Shown one piece after another: positions 11,401 to 23,258 of a stretch of 64,000 nucleotides of DNA; positions within the stretch are counted from its first letter, which is position 1, and every line of letters begins with the position of its first letter. Location: NCBI RefSeq assembly GCF_950023065.1, contig NC_088677.1:75665469-75729468 (forward strand), in the 5' to 3' direction. Source of the stretch: Planococcus citri (Eukaryota > Arthropoda > Insecta > Hemiptera > Pseudococcidae). Under the pieces are notes generated by a model. The model worked only from the letters and a program-made list of their open reading frames with translations. It did not search any database and had not been told where the DNA came from. A program made the position numbers and the translations under genes.

Positions 11401-12515
11401 CTTTTCTTTAATCGATGTATCGAGTAACGTTTCAATCATCAACCTTTGCAAACAATCAGCCATTTGTCGAGCCTATACACGAGCAGAAAATTGACACCTG
11501 TATAATCGATTCGTAGGATAGGCGTAGGTACTCGATGCCTACCTAATTATCAATATTTTTCCATAGGTAACATATCTATTATTCGTACCTGTTTAGTGGT
11601 AGCAACCGCGGCACTAATTACGACCACTGTCTGTACAATGCGATAAAGTGGATCGATCATGCAAAAAACTATCGAACCGAATGTCACCGGTCTGGAGACA
11701 AACTCGTTGAATACGGTCAGAAGCATGTAAATGACGGTGAACATATCGCTAATGGATGTCAGAAAAATCTGTATCTGGTACGAATTTCGTATCGAATCGC
11801 AATACTGGACTACTTGAAGATACACGTTGTTTACGTCGTCCACATCTTGTACGTTAAATCTTTTTTTATTTGTTTCAACCTGGAAACGGGCGATCGAGTA
11901 GGTAATATGATAAAATCGTGCGTAAAAATACCTATGTACGTTGTATGTGGGTATTCGTAACACGTGTGAAATAATCGCACCTACCAAACATTCGACGTGA
12001 TGGTTGAGCATTTGGAATTTACGTTTGCCCAGGTGCACTTTATTAATAAAAGTCAGCATTACGAAGCCATTCGTGGCTACGAAATACGTCCGAACTAGGA
12101 CGTTTTTTAATATCAACGCCATCGATAGATCACCAGCCAAGTGTAGATTTCGCAGATATTTACTATAAGCGTAGATACCTATTGAGATAGCACCGAAGAT
12201 GAACTGTATAGGAGCCGATGCCATAGATTCGACGTCTTCTCGTATACCTATTGATTTCATCGCTCCGTCGGTTTTCTGCAGTTTACTCAGGGTTACCTGG
12301 ATCGAGCTGTAGTGCCAGACGTAAAAGGCGTAGGATAAGAAACTAACCAGGGCTGTTAATCCGCACTGGATGCTGTTGAATAATTCTTTGTTCATTTCTT
12401 CTTGAAGCGAACAAATTATCTCGTAGAATAAGTCGATTAAGATGATCGCGTGAAATACGAGTAAACTTAAACGAATGAAACGACGTAGAATACGTTTTAC
12501 TTCGATTTTAAACAT
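11401..12515 (-). CDS. Gustatory receptor (7tm_7 family), last exon not found
   Basis: Two minus-strand exons join in phase 0. Exon 1 (12515-11589, 309 codons from MFKIEVKRILRRF) ends ...AVATTKQ before donor GTACGA. Exon 2 (11472-11401, 24 codons, ARQMADCLQRLM...SIKEK) follows an acceptor TATAG and precedes donor GTTAGT. Hydrophobic segments lie near residues 16-37, 47-68, 100-117, 139-158, 240-262 and 275-303, six in all. Size, helix spacing and the short amphipathic exon just before the last helix are typical of insect gustatory receptors, membrane chemosensory channels of sensory neurons. The seventh helix (usually ending TYLVILIQF) should be in a further exon that I could not locate. An odorant receptor is less likely. 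The start is the first ATG of the open frame. Confidence 0.65.
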
Positions 12516-13430
12516 TTTTTTGAGGTGTTCTGGGTGCTCGATTTATTCGTATAGGGATCGATGTGACCGAAGTTGTGTAGAATGGGTTACTGAAGAGCTG
12601 GAAGGTATGTTTGGGTCAAATTGAAACGGGTAATTTCGCTGAAAGCTTTCTCAAGTGGGTACTCGAGTGCTTCATGATCCTCTTAATATTCAAGGATACG
12701 TACGTAGGCCTACGTGTGTGAATACGTAGACGTACAAGTAGAGCTACGTACACATATAATGTAGTCAAGTGCAATATTATCCTTGTAGTAGGTATAAGTA
12801 ATTGAGTAATCGATCTCTTCTCGTCATAAAAGAGACCAAACCAAGAGCACCTGTGTTGAATATTCAAAAAATATGTATTAGACTGATTTTATACCAATTG
12901 AATGACGAATGCATCCAGGGCTGATACCTCAAATGTAACGTAGGTAGTTGAGAAGATGATTTCAACAGTGGACCGGATCTAAGAAAAAAATCCCAAATGG
13001 CTAAAAACCCCTAAGTGAAGGGTCCTTTTCGGAAACTTGGATTTTTATTCTCTCCCGGGTTATTTCATATCAAAAATTGGATTCTGACTTTCTGAGACAA
13101 TCCCATTAGGTATCTCTTAACTGCCATTGTCCCAAAGGTCCCAAATGACCACTTCCCCGAATTTATTTTTTCTAGGAAACTCAATTTCACTTTAAAGTAG
13201 GAATTTCTTGCAGAGGAGGTAATAAAAACATAGTCTTGAGGCAGTTCTTTTTTTGACATGAAACATAGACAAGTTTTTACCACAATTTTGATAAAGCAAA
13301 ATGATTTCTAACGATATTGGCCATAAATGACTTTTAGGAAAATTATGACTGGAAAGAAACTGGCCTTTTTGAGATTTTCTTGGCAAAAAACTCAACTTTG
13401 AAGTAAATTAGGCATCGAAAGTTTTTTTTT
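12516..13430. other. Upstream region of the receptor gene
   Basis: Largely unique sequence. An initiator-like TCAGTA occurs on the minus strand about 75 bp before the receptor ATG. A minus frame at 12867-12616 is open for 83 codons with one hydrophobic stretch, but it is in another frame and lacks splice support. Confidence 0.35.
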
Positions 13431-14140
13431 TTGTAATTTTTACAAAAAATTAATCTTTTTACGTTTTTTGATAAATATAAATTTTTTGCGACAAAAAAGG
13501 TAAACGTTCTGGAAATAGCAATTCCGATAAAAAAATTGTTTTTTCTCAACTTTTGACAAAAATTTACCCTTTTTACGGTTTGTACAAAAAATTAAGATTT
13601 TTCGCATTTGGCAAAATGGTAGGTAAGATTTTTGGTAAGAAAAGATAAAAAAGGCGTGTTCTTTTTGCAAATCTGAAAAAACAGCTGATTTTTTGCGACA
13701 AAAATACAAAATCACCTTCTAGAATAAGTTTGACTGTATAACAAGGTTTCTTCTTGCAATGGTGCAATGGGGGGTGGGGGGGGGGGGTTAAACTCTTATG
13801 TGACTTGAATTAAAAAAACTTTTTTGTACAATTTTTACAAAAAAATGGGTCTTTTTTGCGGAGTTTACAAACAAGTAGGATTTGTTACAATTCTGATAAA
13901 AATGGTGAGATTTTGTGGTAATTTCGATAAAAAACTAATTTTCTTGCGATTTTGAGAAAAAAACTGATTTTTTGCAACAAAATTGCAAGATTTTCTGGGA
14001 TAATGTGAACTCCAAACAAGTGTTTTCTTCCATTGTGACGAGGAAGGGGAACTAAACTCTTGGCAGTTTAATTGAAAAAAACTTTGTGGGGGGAGAAAAT
14101 TTCAAAAACAATCATAAAACAAAAAAATTAAATTTTTTGA
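13430..14140. repeat. Degenerate minisatellite and homopolymers
   Basis: Loose repeats of ttttttgcgacaaaaaa and aattttgataaaaaa words. A long G-rich run (gggtgggggggggg) lies near 13770-13788. Non-coding. Confidence 0.55.
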
Positions 14141-14920
14141 TTTATGGTTTTTGAATTTCTTGCAAAAGTCTCAAAATCCTCAACCTCCTGGTCGAGATGA
14201 ACTTTTGAAGATCATTTTCTTTATAAATATAGGATCTGCCGGACCTCTAAAAGGAGCTATTCGACCTATACCTACTTTGCGGCACTGGATATCCTATCAA
14301 GCACTCTCCTGACTTTGGGTACTATTATAATGGTGTGGTTAGAGTGATTGGAATTGATATCTCGCTCAATTCGTGACTAGCTCAATGGGATTCTCAGGGT
14401 CGTCTGTATCGAGGGCCTTAGGGGGTTTCCACCCAAGGTTTATATTAGATTAATTTATATTTATGTGGGACAGGATGCAACAAATTGCAGATGCCTTCAA
14501 TGGGGATAAAATGCTCGTAATATTATTCGAAGATCATTGGACGTTCGAATTGGAATATTTGTTTCAATCGAGTGTCAAAATACTCGATCTGGAGCAATAA
14601 AATTGGGGATTGGATGAATATTTGGGAATATTCATCTCGTAGCATTTTTCTCTGAGGGACTTAGATACGATTGCGTATCTAAGTGGGGGCATCTGTAAGG
14701 ATTTCTACTCACCTCGGGTGTCGATGGAATTATTACTCTTCGGTGACGTAATAAATATTTGCTCGTCAATATTACCATAAGTCAATGAAGATAAAAGTCA
14801 ATAAATAAAAGAACTCGTGACATGGAATTACATAGGGAATATATTTAATCAAAAAGTAGAAAATTGTAGATTTAGATTTTTGTTGTTGTCTTGTGGACTT
14901 TTTGTGGGTTTGGGAGTTTT
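14141..14920. other. No gene seen
   Basis: Unique-looking sequence of mixed composition. A stretch near 14690-14830 with several AATAAA words resembles the 3' part of a long terminal repeat, but no matching second copy or primer-binding site is visible. Confidence 0.35.
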
Positions 14921-14921
14921 T

Positions 14922-15110
14922 CTTATCCAATAACTTATCCAATAAATGGCGGAATGGGCATCGCTGGGGTTTGACTTATCCAATAACTTATCCAATTAAC
15001 TTATCCAATAAATGGCGGAATGTGACATCGCTGGGTACTTATCCAATAAATGGCAGGGTGCGCAATGCCGGGTACTTATCCAATAACTTATCCAATAAGC
15101 TTATCCAATA
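14922..15110. repeat. Minisatellite: cttatccaataa units
   Basis: The word acttatccaataa occurs about nine times. It alternates with aatggcggaatg and catcgctggg in higher-order units of about 47 bp. Confidence 0.75.
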
Positions 15111-15113
15111 GGG

Positions 15114-16000
15114 TGTGATTTGGGGAAAAAAAGGAAAATAAAGGGCCAAAACGACTATCTTCAATGCCATATTTCGATGGTAATTCAAGACGGACAGAAT
15201 AATTACCATTATATCCAAGGGAATAGGAATTACCACGTATGGCCATGGCAATAACAGAGTCTCAGGCTCATATCCATTTCTTGTCAAAGTATTTATTGGC
15301 ATGATAGGGACGATGCACCATCTCTAGCATCTCATATTCACATGACTTGATTTGGATCCAGTTTCTCTTCATTGGATTATAGGGCCAAGGGAGGGAAACG
15401 GAGGGAGCAAGGACTTGGCATACTTCCTGGGACCGCGAGGAGGTTAATCCAGCGAGAAGTAGCACTTGGGGATTAGCATGGTTCCTCACTTCTACCTGGG
15501 ACCGCGACGGCTGAACCTAGCGAGTAGAAGTTAACAGGAAAACCAGCTGTTGACGTACCTTTCATATCCGAAGATAATAAAAAGTAGCGCGCTTTTGCTA
15601 CTTTACATGGGATTATATAGTCACTATTGGGTAGGTGAGAGGGTAGGATAAGTGGCGCACGCGTCGTAGACTTCCGGTGGCGCCAAGATCCGCGTCTGGC
15701 GCTTGATTCGCGTCGTAATCGAGCGTGTTCGGCGATATTCGTAAAATAATCGCTTCTGATTGGTCGCCAATGCGGAAGTGGTGGAAAACTAGGCGCTACC
15801 ACCGGAAATACGAGTGTATATTCGCGTAACATCGGCGATATTCGATTATTAATGGGTTTTTAATGGTCAAATCATCGGAAATACAAAGGTATTCGTATAT
15901 AAGATCGATAATTGATGTAATCCCATTGGTCAATTGGAATTATAGAAGGAAAATAGTCGCGGCCTGGTCAATTACATAATGAATGGTCACTAAACTCCGT
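15114..16000. other. GC-richer block, no gene assigned
   Basis: The block has more G+C than its surroundings (especially 15640-15830, with words such as gtggcgcc and cgcgtcg). A minus frame at 15832-15473 is open for 119 codons with an arginine-rich middle. No family, splice site or start context supports it. It may be a decayed element or a regulatory region. Confidence 0.3.
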
Positions 16001-16004
16001 CATC

Positions 16005-16190
16005 CTAGGGGACAGAAAAATAGGTTCCCATTTAAGCGACTGAGAAAAATTCCATCGCCTAAGCGACAGATTATTTTTCTCCCAGTAAAGCAACTGGAAT
16101 AAATTTCTCCCAGTATAGGTGGGAGTTTTTTTCGGGTATAATTTTCTGCCAGCATAAGCGACAGAAAATAAATAATTTTCTCCCAGTACA
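16005..16190. repeat. Minisatellite: ttttctcccagta units
   Basis: About six degenerate units of 25-35 bp combine aagcgacagaaaa and atttctcccagtata. Confidence 0.6.
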
Positions 16191-17110
16191 ACTTTTTTGA
16201 GAAATTTTTACAAAAAATGGGATCTTTTTACAGAATTTACAAAAAAGTAGAATTTGTCACAATTTTGAAGAACAAAATTGCAAGACTTTGTAGAAATTTT
16301 GGCCACAAAACGGGTTTATTTTACTGCAATTTTGGCACAAAATATGATTATCTGGTTATTTTGATTAAAAAAAAGCAAAGCGTTCTGGAAATTTTGACTT
16401 TTTTTTACTAAAAAAAAGAGGTTTCAACAATTTTGACAAAAAACGTCTTTCTTGGAATTTTGATGAAAAAAAACACTGTTTTTTTTGGCTATTTTTACTA
16501 AGTTGGTTCCATTTTACAGATTGTGCAAACAAGTAAGATTTTTTGCAATTTTGGCTGAAAGGTAAAACTTTGATTAAAAAAAACTAGTTTTTAGTTTTTT
16601 CCCAATTTAAAAAAAAAAACAGATTACAGATTTTGGCCAAAAAAAAGGTTTTTTTTTGCAATTTTGTGAGAGATTAAAACTTGTTGGAAATTTTGATGGG
16701 CATTTCTCGCAATTTTGACACATGAAAGTAAAAGTTTCTGGTATGTAAATAACTTTTATTAAGTAAAAAATGTTTTTTTTTGTAATTTTTGAAAAAAAAA
16801 TATTTTTTGCCACAAAAAAGCGAGAATTTTTGGAAATTTTGATCCCAAAAATGGCAATATTGGCGAAAACAAGGTCTTATGGCAATTTTAAGAATAGAAA
16901 AATCTTTTTGGGTGGCTTTAGCAACATATTGGTAATTTTTGTGTTTACCACTACAGAAAAGTATAATTTTTTGAAATTTTGATAAAAAAACATGATTCTT
17001 TGTTGCAATTTTGGCAAAAAGAAAAACAGATTTTTTGTAACAAAAAAGTGAGACTTTCTAGAAATTTGAGCAAAAAGATTTTCCACTGCAATTTTGGCAA
17101 AAAAACGACT
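16191..17110. repeat. Degenerate minisatellite (caattttggcaaaaaa)
   Basis: Repeated words caattttggcaaaaaa and ttttttgcaattttgac with 30-45 bp spacing, the same family as at 20.4-21.8 kb. Confidence 0.55.
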
Positions 17111-18002
17111 CTAATTTATAGATAAGAAAAGACCCAGTCATTTTATAATCTTGACTACTTGCACTTGGCAACATTTCATCACTTTTTGGCACCTGCCTTA
17201 TTTTCAATGATTTTATACGTTTTTTGACCGATTTTACACAATTTTAGCTTATTTTTAACACTTTTTCGTGCATTTTGAGAAAGTTGAGGTATCAAAATTT
17301 CATATTTTTGGATAATTTCCTGTGGTGCGAATTGTTTTTTTTTGGGGGGGGGAAGTATTTTTATGGCGTTTTAAAAAGTTTTCGGCACTTTTTTGTGCTT
17401 CATAGTCAAATACTGAAATTTCATTTTATTTTGATCATTTGATGATTTTCAGGAATATTTTAATGCTTTTTTCAGTGTTTCTACATCACTTTGAAAGGGT
17501 TTCATTTTCAACACTTTTTCATAGACTTCAGGCAATTTTCATTGAAATTTTAGACGTTTTTGGTCATTTTCAGTAATTTTAATATTGTTTTTTTGAGCGT
17601 TTTTTAATTATATAGGCCTTTAACAAAGCACCGGTCGAGTTTTTACGGTCTAAAATTGATTTTGATACTTTTTGTCACATCTTTGAATTTTTAAAATTGT
17701 GCAGCTGAGGCTCCAGAAAGGCCTGAAACCACCTGTTATCGACTCAGCATGTTGAAATTAGGGTAAAAAGTAAATTTCAGCTTTCTAATAATTATCATTG
17801 GGTAAAATTTTGAGGAAATTTCAGTTTTTAAAAATTTACTGGAAACTCCATCAGAACTAGGTACATATTAGAATACTTACATGCCAAATTTTAGCTTTCT
17901 GGATCAATTTTGTAAAATTTTGATATTTTTTTTCTTAAAATATTCTTTGAAACGTCAGTTTGATAATCTTGGGTTCATCTTGAGCCAATATCCAAAATTT
18001 GA
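17111..18002. other. AT-rich, no gene seen
   Basis: Contains poly-T/poly-G stretches and phrases such as gaggctccagaaaggcctgaaaccacctg that resemble the interior of element F, suggesting old repeat fragments. Confidence 0.35.
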
Positions 18003-18140
18003 TCAATTGAGAATTCTATCCAAATGCATAGGTAAGTACTTCAAGAGTTGAACTATAATCGTAGCACCATTCTGATTCTGTTGAGCAAAATCAAAATTCA
18101 TGTTGGTCAAGATCGTTATATGTATTATAAAATTACGAAA
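18003..18140 (-). CDS. Candidate terminal exon, unknown gene
   Basis: On the minus strand a strong pyrimidine tract followed by CAG (18143-18141) opens a 45-codon frame, FRNFIIHITILTNMNFDF...LDRILN, ending TGA at 18005-18003. It lies upstream of the gustatory receptor in the same orientation and could be the last exon of another receptor-type gene, but it does not show the expected TYLVILIQF end. No poly(A) signal was seen nearby. Confidence 0.2.
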   Translation of the reverse strand, partial: FRNFIIHITILTNMNFDFAQQNQNGATIIVQLLKYLPMHLDRILN

Positions 18141-19190
18141 CTGAGACGACGAATAAAATAAAAAGAAGAAAAAACGATACGAGCACATCAAATAAACCTG
18201 CGGCTATATCAGATATCATGATATTCTTTTAAATACCTACCATATGTATTCTGTACACGATGTAGGTAACTCCAGAGTAATGTTCAAATAAAAGGTAATA
18301 ATTGATCTCATATTTGCGTATGCTGATAGTGCGATTTACAACTATACGAGTCCTAAAGTCCTTGCCGAATGAAGGTGTTATGTGTACTCTACTTATACTC
18401 GTATACAATACAAATGCAATATTCTAACACTTGTAGGTACATTGTATAGACAGACTCTCTGCATAAACTTCATCACGATAAATGAAATTCATACTTTCCT
18501 ACGTCGAATCGTGTCTCATCTTAATGACACATATACTCGTATACCTACTACCTAATGTACCTATACTTGCAAATTAGTTATACTTTTAATTACCGCGCAC
18601 CTTTGCACCGCCCCAGTAACTTCTGGTCACGTGTTTTCGTGTGTGGGTTTTGAAAAAAATTAAACGAAAAAAAAAATTTGCTGGAAAAATGTTCTCGAAT
18701 TTAATTCGTATTAATTACCGTTCTCGCGGTTATTCTTACGAAAGGATGACAGAAAGACGTTTGGAATGATTAAATTATATCTATCGTAAAGATGCTATGT
18801 GTGAGTTTTTAATATACGACTATGTGTGCCTTATTACTTACTTACGTGAAAAGCAATTCGATTTTAATAATGTTTATGCACGTTTTTTTGTGCAAATGCA
18901 ACAACGTGCTGATTGCGTTCGGAGTCGGACGGACCGAGTTACGCGATGTGTAATAAAATGCTAGAAAAATGAAGATTAATTTATACCATCCAATTAGATT
19001 ACTCGCACGATCTGCGATGAGTAAGGCCCCGCCGTTTCCAGCCTGAGTAACTAGTTCGCGCGCCTTGGCCTCGGGTTAATGTGCTATGGAAATAGCTATA
19101 AGCATTTGGCATCTGGCTATAAGTTGTGTAGGTAAGGTAAACAATGAATGAATCAAAAGCTCGAGGAAATTAAGAAAATGTCGACCTTTT
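18141..19190. other. Unique region, possible regulatory sequence
   Basis: Less repetitive than its surroundings, with a CACGTG E-box at about 18627 and GC-richer stretches at 18900-19080. No supported exon. Confidence 0.3.
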
Positions 19191-19194
19191 TTTA

Positions 19195-19690
19195 ATCAGA
19201 AACTTAAATTTTGGGGGAATTGATGGATTGAAACGAACCAACTTGAGAGACAATTTTCTGTAAATTTTTGAAGAATTTCCAGATTTTCAGTAGGATTTTC
19301 CTGTTTCTGCTTGGGAGATTTGCAGATTGGGAAGATTTGGCGCAAGATCAACTTGGAAGAATTTTCTGCCAATTTTTGGAAAATTTCCAAATTTCCAGCA
19401 GAATGTTCAAGCTTTTGCTTGTGTTTCCCTGATTTGCAAGATTTGCCCCCAAGATCAACTTGGGGCAATTTTCCATCAATTTTTGGAAAATTACCAGATT
19501 TCTGAGATTTGCAGCAGAATTCTCAAGTTTCTGCTCATGAATTTCTCTAACTGACAGATTTGCCCCAAAATCAAGTTTGCAACGATTTTATGCCATTTTT
19601 CGGAAAATTTCCAGATTTCCAGCAGAATTTTCCAGTTTTTGCGAGTGTCGAGATCCCCAGATTGGTAACATTTGCACCAAGACAAGAAGG
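19195..19690. repeat. ~115-bp tandem repeat, about four copies
   Basis: Each unit runs gatttgc, ccaagatcaacttgg, caattttctgccaatttttgg, aaaatttccagatttcc, agcagaattttcaag. Copies begin near 19280, 19394, 19505 and 19614 with 15-25% divergence. Confidence 0.7.
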
Positions 19691-20165
19691 AATAAGACCT
19701 ACGCAGCAAAACACCTCAGAGAGACCAATTTTGAAAATTGTAAAGAGTCCATTACCCCAAACTGTCATCAACACCCTCCCCCCAATGGCCATTTTTCTCG
19801 GACGTTTTTTCCTGGCTATATCTTTACTGAATTCTTGAATCTGATTTCCGAATTGATATTCCCCGAACGACCATTCCCTCAAATAAATTTTTCCCCAAAA
19901 TTTTAATTACAAATGTGAGAATTTCTTGCAATTTTAGTAGCGAAACAAAACTGTTGAACAATAATTTTGACATACGTAAAATGAGTCTTGACTGAAATTT
20001 CGATGAAGTTGGATTTTTTGACATTTTAAACCTGCGGATTTCTTTTTTTTTTTCAATTTCTTCAATAATTTTGACAAAAAATGAGTCCTTTTTTCCTTTT
20101 CATTCAAACTTGAATTTATTTTCAACTTTTACAAAAAGGGCTGATATTTAGGACCAAAAATCCCC

Positions 20166-20411
20166 TACTCTCTAAATTTGAAACAGTCAATTTCACTGCT
20201 TAGCAGTCACGACATTTTGCCTTTTTAAAGCAGTAGTTTTTTTTTACTGCAAAACAGTGAAAAATTACTGAATTGGTCAGTCAAAATGATTTTTTACTGA
20301 CCAACTCAGTAATTTTTCACTGTTTTGCAGTAAAAAAAAACTACTGCTTTAAAAAGGCAAAATGTCGTGACTGCTAAGCAGTGAAATTGACTGTTTCAAA
20401 TTTAGAGAGTA
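20166..20411. mobile_element. Foldback MITE, TA target duplication
   Basis: The 246-bp element is an almost perfect hairpin. The left end TACTCTCTAAATTTGAAAC and right end GTTTCAAATTTAGAGAGTA are inverted copies, arms are about 115 bp with few mismatches, and the loop is only about 13 bp (centre near 20288). TA flanks suggest a Tc1/mariner-type origin. A diverged relative is at 33779-34126. Confidence 0.8.
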
Positions 20412-21830
20412 CATGGAAGTTTTGACCTAAAAAAAAAAGGTTTTCTGCAATTTTGGCAACATAAAAAAGTTCTAAGTTTTTGACAATTTTGATAAAAAAA
20501 AAACAGACATTTTCGCAATTTTGACGATGGTCGTTTCTTTTACAATTTTGTAAAGTAAATTTTTTGGCAATTTTGACAATAAAAAAAACAGTTAGGTAAG
20601 TAGCTAAGTACCTAATCTACTTTTTGCAATTTTGACAAGAAAGCACTTTTTTTGCGACAAAAACGCAAGATTTTCTGGAAGTTTTGGTCACAAAAAAGTT
20701 TTTATCTGCTGATTTTGTTTTTTTTTTTTTAAAATATGCTTTTTAATATTTTGACCCAAAAAGCTTTTTTTTGCAATTTTAGCCAAAACAAAACAAAGTT
20801 TTCTTACAAAAGAAGCATTTTTTTACAAATTCAACACGAAAAGTATCTTACAGTTTTTTGAAAACAAGTAAGATTTTTGGGTAATTATGATTTAGAAAAA
20901 TAATTATCTATCTACATTTTGCAATTTTGGCAAAAAAAAGGTGATTTTTTTTGTGACAAGAAAGCAGGATTTTCTGAAATTTTGCTTTTAAAAGAACAGT
21001 CATTTTTTTGAACTTTTGACAAAAAAAATCATCTTACAATGTCCAAAAAAAATAGCATTTTTCACAATAGGGATTTTGGCAAAAAAGTATGTATTTTTGG
21101 TAGGTATCTACTTTTGGTAAAAAATTGGTTATTTGGTGATTTTAACACAAAAAGCAGAGTTCTTGGTGACAAAAAAGCAAGACTTTCTGAACGTTCTAAT
21201 CAGAATAAGTTATTTCTTGCAATTTTGGCAAAAAAAAAACACATAAAATAAAAATAATTAAAAACCCGAATTTTTGAAAATTTTGGCATTTTTATGGGTA
21301 AGTAAAATTTTGTGGCAATTTATATAGAAAACCAATTTTTTTGTAATTTTAACACAAAAAGCCTGAAGACTTTTTAACAATTTTAATTGAAAGCTGTTTT
21401 TTTGACAATTTTTGGCACTTTTTACAGTCTTTACAAAAACGTAGGATTTGTGGTAATTTTGGCAAAGGAGAAAGGTTTTTTTTAATAGTTGTAATATTAA
21501 AAAAAAACTGATTTCTGTTTACAATTTTGACAAAAATGAATTTTTTGCAACGAAAAAGCAAGATTTTCTGAAAATTTTGACCAAAAATAAAAGCTTATCT
21601 GTAGTTTTTTATAAAAACCCCCAAGATTTTTTTTGGCAATTTTGATAAAGGAAGAACTAGCCACGTTAATAATTCTAACAACAATCAGACTATTCTTGGC
21701 AATTTTGAAAAAGAAATGTACCCTACTCTGGATTTTTTTTCAGTTTTCCAAAAAAGGAAACTTTTTGAGAAGTTAGACCACAAAACGAATCTTCTCTGCA
21801 ATTTTGACAAAACATTCAACTTTTGTGCAG
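20412..21830. repeat. Degenerate minisatellite (aattttgacaaaaaa)
   Basis: A long run of caattttgacaaaaaa, ttttgcaattttggc and aagattttctgaaa words with irregular 30-60 bp spacing. Non-coding. Confidence 0.55.
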
Positions 21831-23228
21831 GGGAACGCATGGGAATCCAAAAATGCATTGTAGCAAATTTTACTGGATTTCATAATTGTGTATTTTTTTG
21901 GGTTATTTCCAGCAACTTCATTGCATTTTCAAGTGTTTTTACATCATTTTAACAGGTTTTGGACACTGTTTCATGAGTTTATAGAGAGTTGTCGACTTGT
22001 TGCATCATTATACTTGATAAGTATTCAATATTTTTTCATTTTTTTTTTTTTTTTTTTTTTTTTTTTGGAAATTCTCAGCAACATTCTATCACTTTTGGTC
22101 ACTGATGATTCATAAAATGTTTCTAAAAAAAGTATCAAAATTGATCGACCAGATGTGAGGTAATTGCCCTACTTTTCAGGTTTTTTTTTTTGTTTTTTTC
22201 GTGTCACTTCCAGAAATTGCAAAAACGGCAAGTCTCACCACAATTTGAACAATTCCACGAATGCATAATAATTATCTGCCTTTTTAAAAGTTAGGTAGGT
22301 ACCAGGTACCTATTCCGTTATCAATCTGTACTAATTTTTTTCTGTATTTTTCCTCCATTGCATAAGAGAAAAATCACGAATCACCACATTAACTTCAAAC
22401 TGACACATGTTCGCAAAAATTCTCAACAAATCGATTGAATAAACTTGTACATATAAATCGATGAAGGCTACAGAATAGGTGAACGATTTATTCACACTTC
22501 CTCATCCAAAACGAACAAAACATTCACGTCGTAGAAAAAGCTCTGAATAGCCAAAATTGTCGAACTTTCCAATTGTACATATACATATGTAGAAATTGTA
22601 GATATACTTGCTGTCAACATTTAAGTTGTTAAAAATGATACGAGACGATTGTAGTCGAATTATTTAGCTATCTGAAACGATCATTTCCGGTCATTTATGT
22701 CACTTTTACGTACCTTCATTCACTCGAAACACGACACAAACACCGATGCTAATCTATCCAAGTTACGAAAAGCAATATCGCAGATGATAGATCTAGTAGC
22801 CGGTCGAATGGACCGAAAAGTCGAACATGTACTAAGAGCTAGTAGGTAGGTAGGTATAAGATGAATAGATGTCAGGTGCAATCATAATTCGCATCGAATA
22901 TAGTCCGACTGCCGGCTTCGTGATGTACCGTATTTGTGCAACATAATATCTAGTGTAATTCACGCTTCTAACCGGGGGGCATGATGAGGGTACTAGTTTC
23001 AAGGTTGTCCCCCTGAACTGTCAAGCTCCCACCATGATCGCCGATTGCTTACCAAATTAGAGTACTACCCTGATTTTTTTTTTCTTTTAATAACGAAATA
23101 TTGTGAAGATGTACTTATATATATAACAGGTACACGAGTTATAGGTACATATAATTCAAACTAAATGTACCAATCGTGTCACTTTTACTAAGACCAATAT
23201 CCTCGTACATGATATTACGAGTTCGGTG
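21831..23228. other. Upstream region of the pro-resilin-like gene
   Basis: A long T homopolymer lies near 22038-22067. From about 22280 onward the sequence is unique and is the presumed cis-regulatory region of the cuticle gene. No coding frame. Confidence 0.45.
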
Positions 23229-23236
23229 TTCAGTGC
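23229..23236 (+). promoter_or_regulatory. Initiator-like TTCAGTGC
   Basis: TCAGTG with its A at 23232 lies 27 bp upstream of the ATG at 23259 and fits the arthropod initiator. No canonical TATA box is present around -30. Confidence 0.4.
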
Positions 23237-23258
23237 GTTGTGAATAATTTTGTTCGAT

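Noticed and set aside
12616..12867. Minus frame of 83 codons just upstream of the receptor as its N-terminal exon
   Set aside because: It is out of frame with the receptor exon, ends in a stop and has no donor. The receptor ORF already has a normal N-terminus.
15473..15832. 119-codon arginine-rich minus frame
   Set aside because: No recognisable domain, splice sites or start context; it lies in a GC-richer patch where long frames arise by chance.
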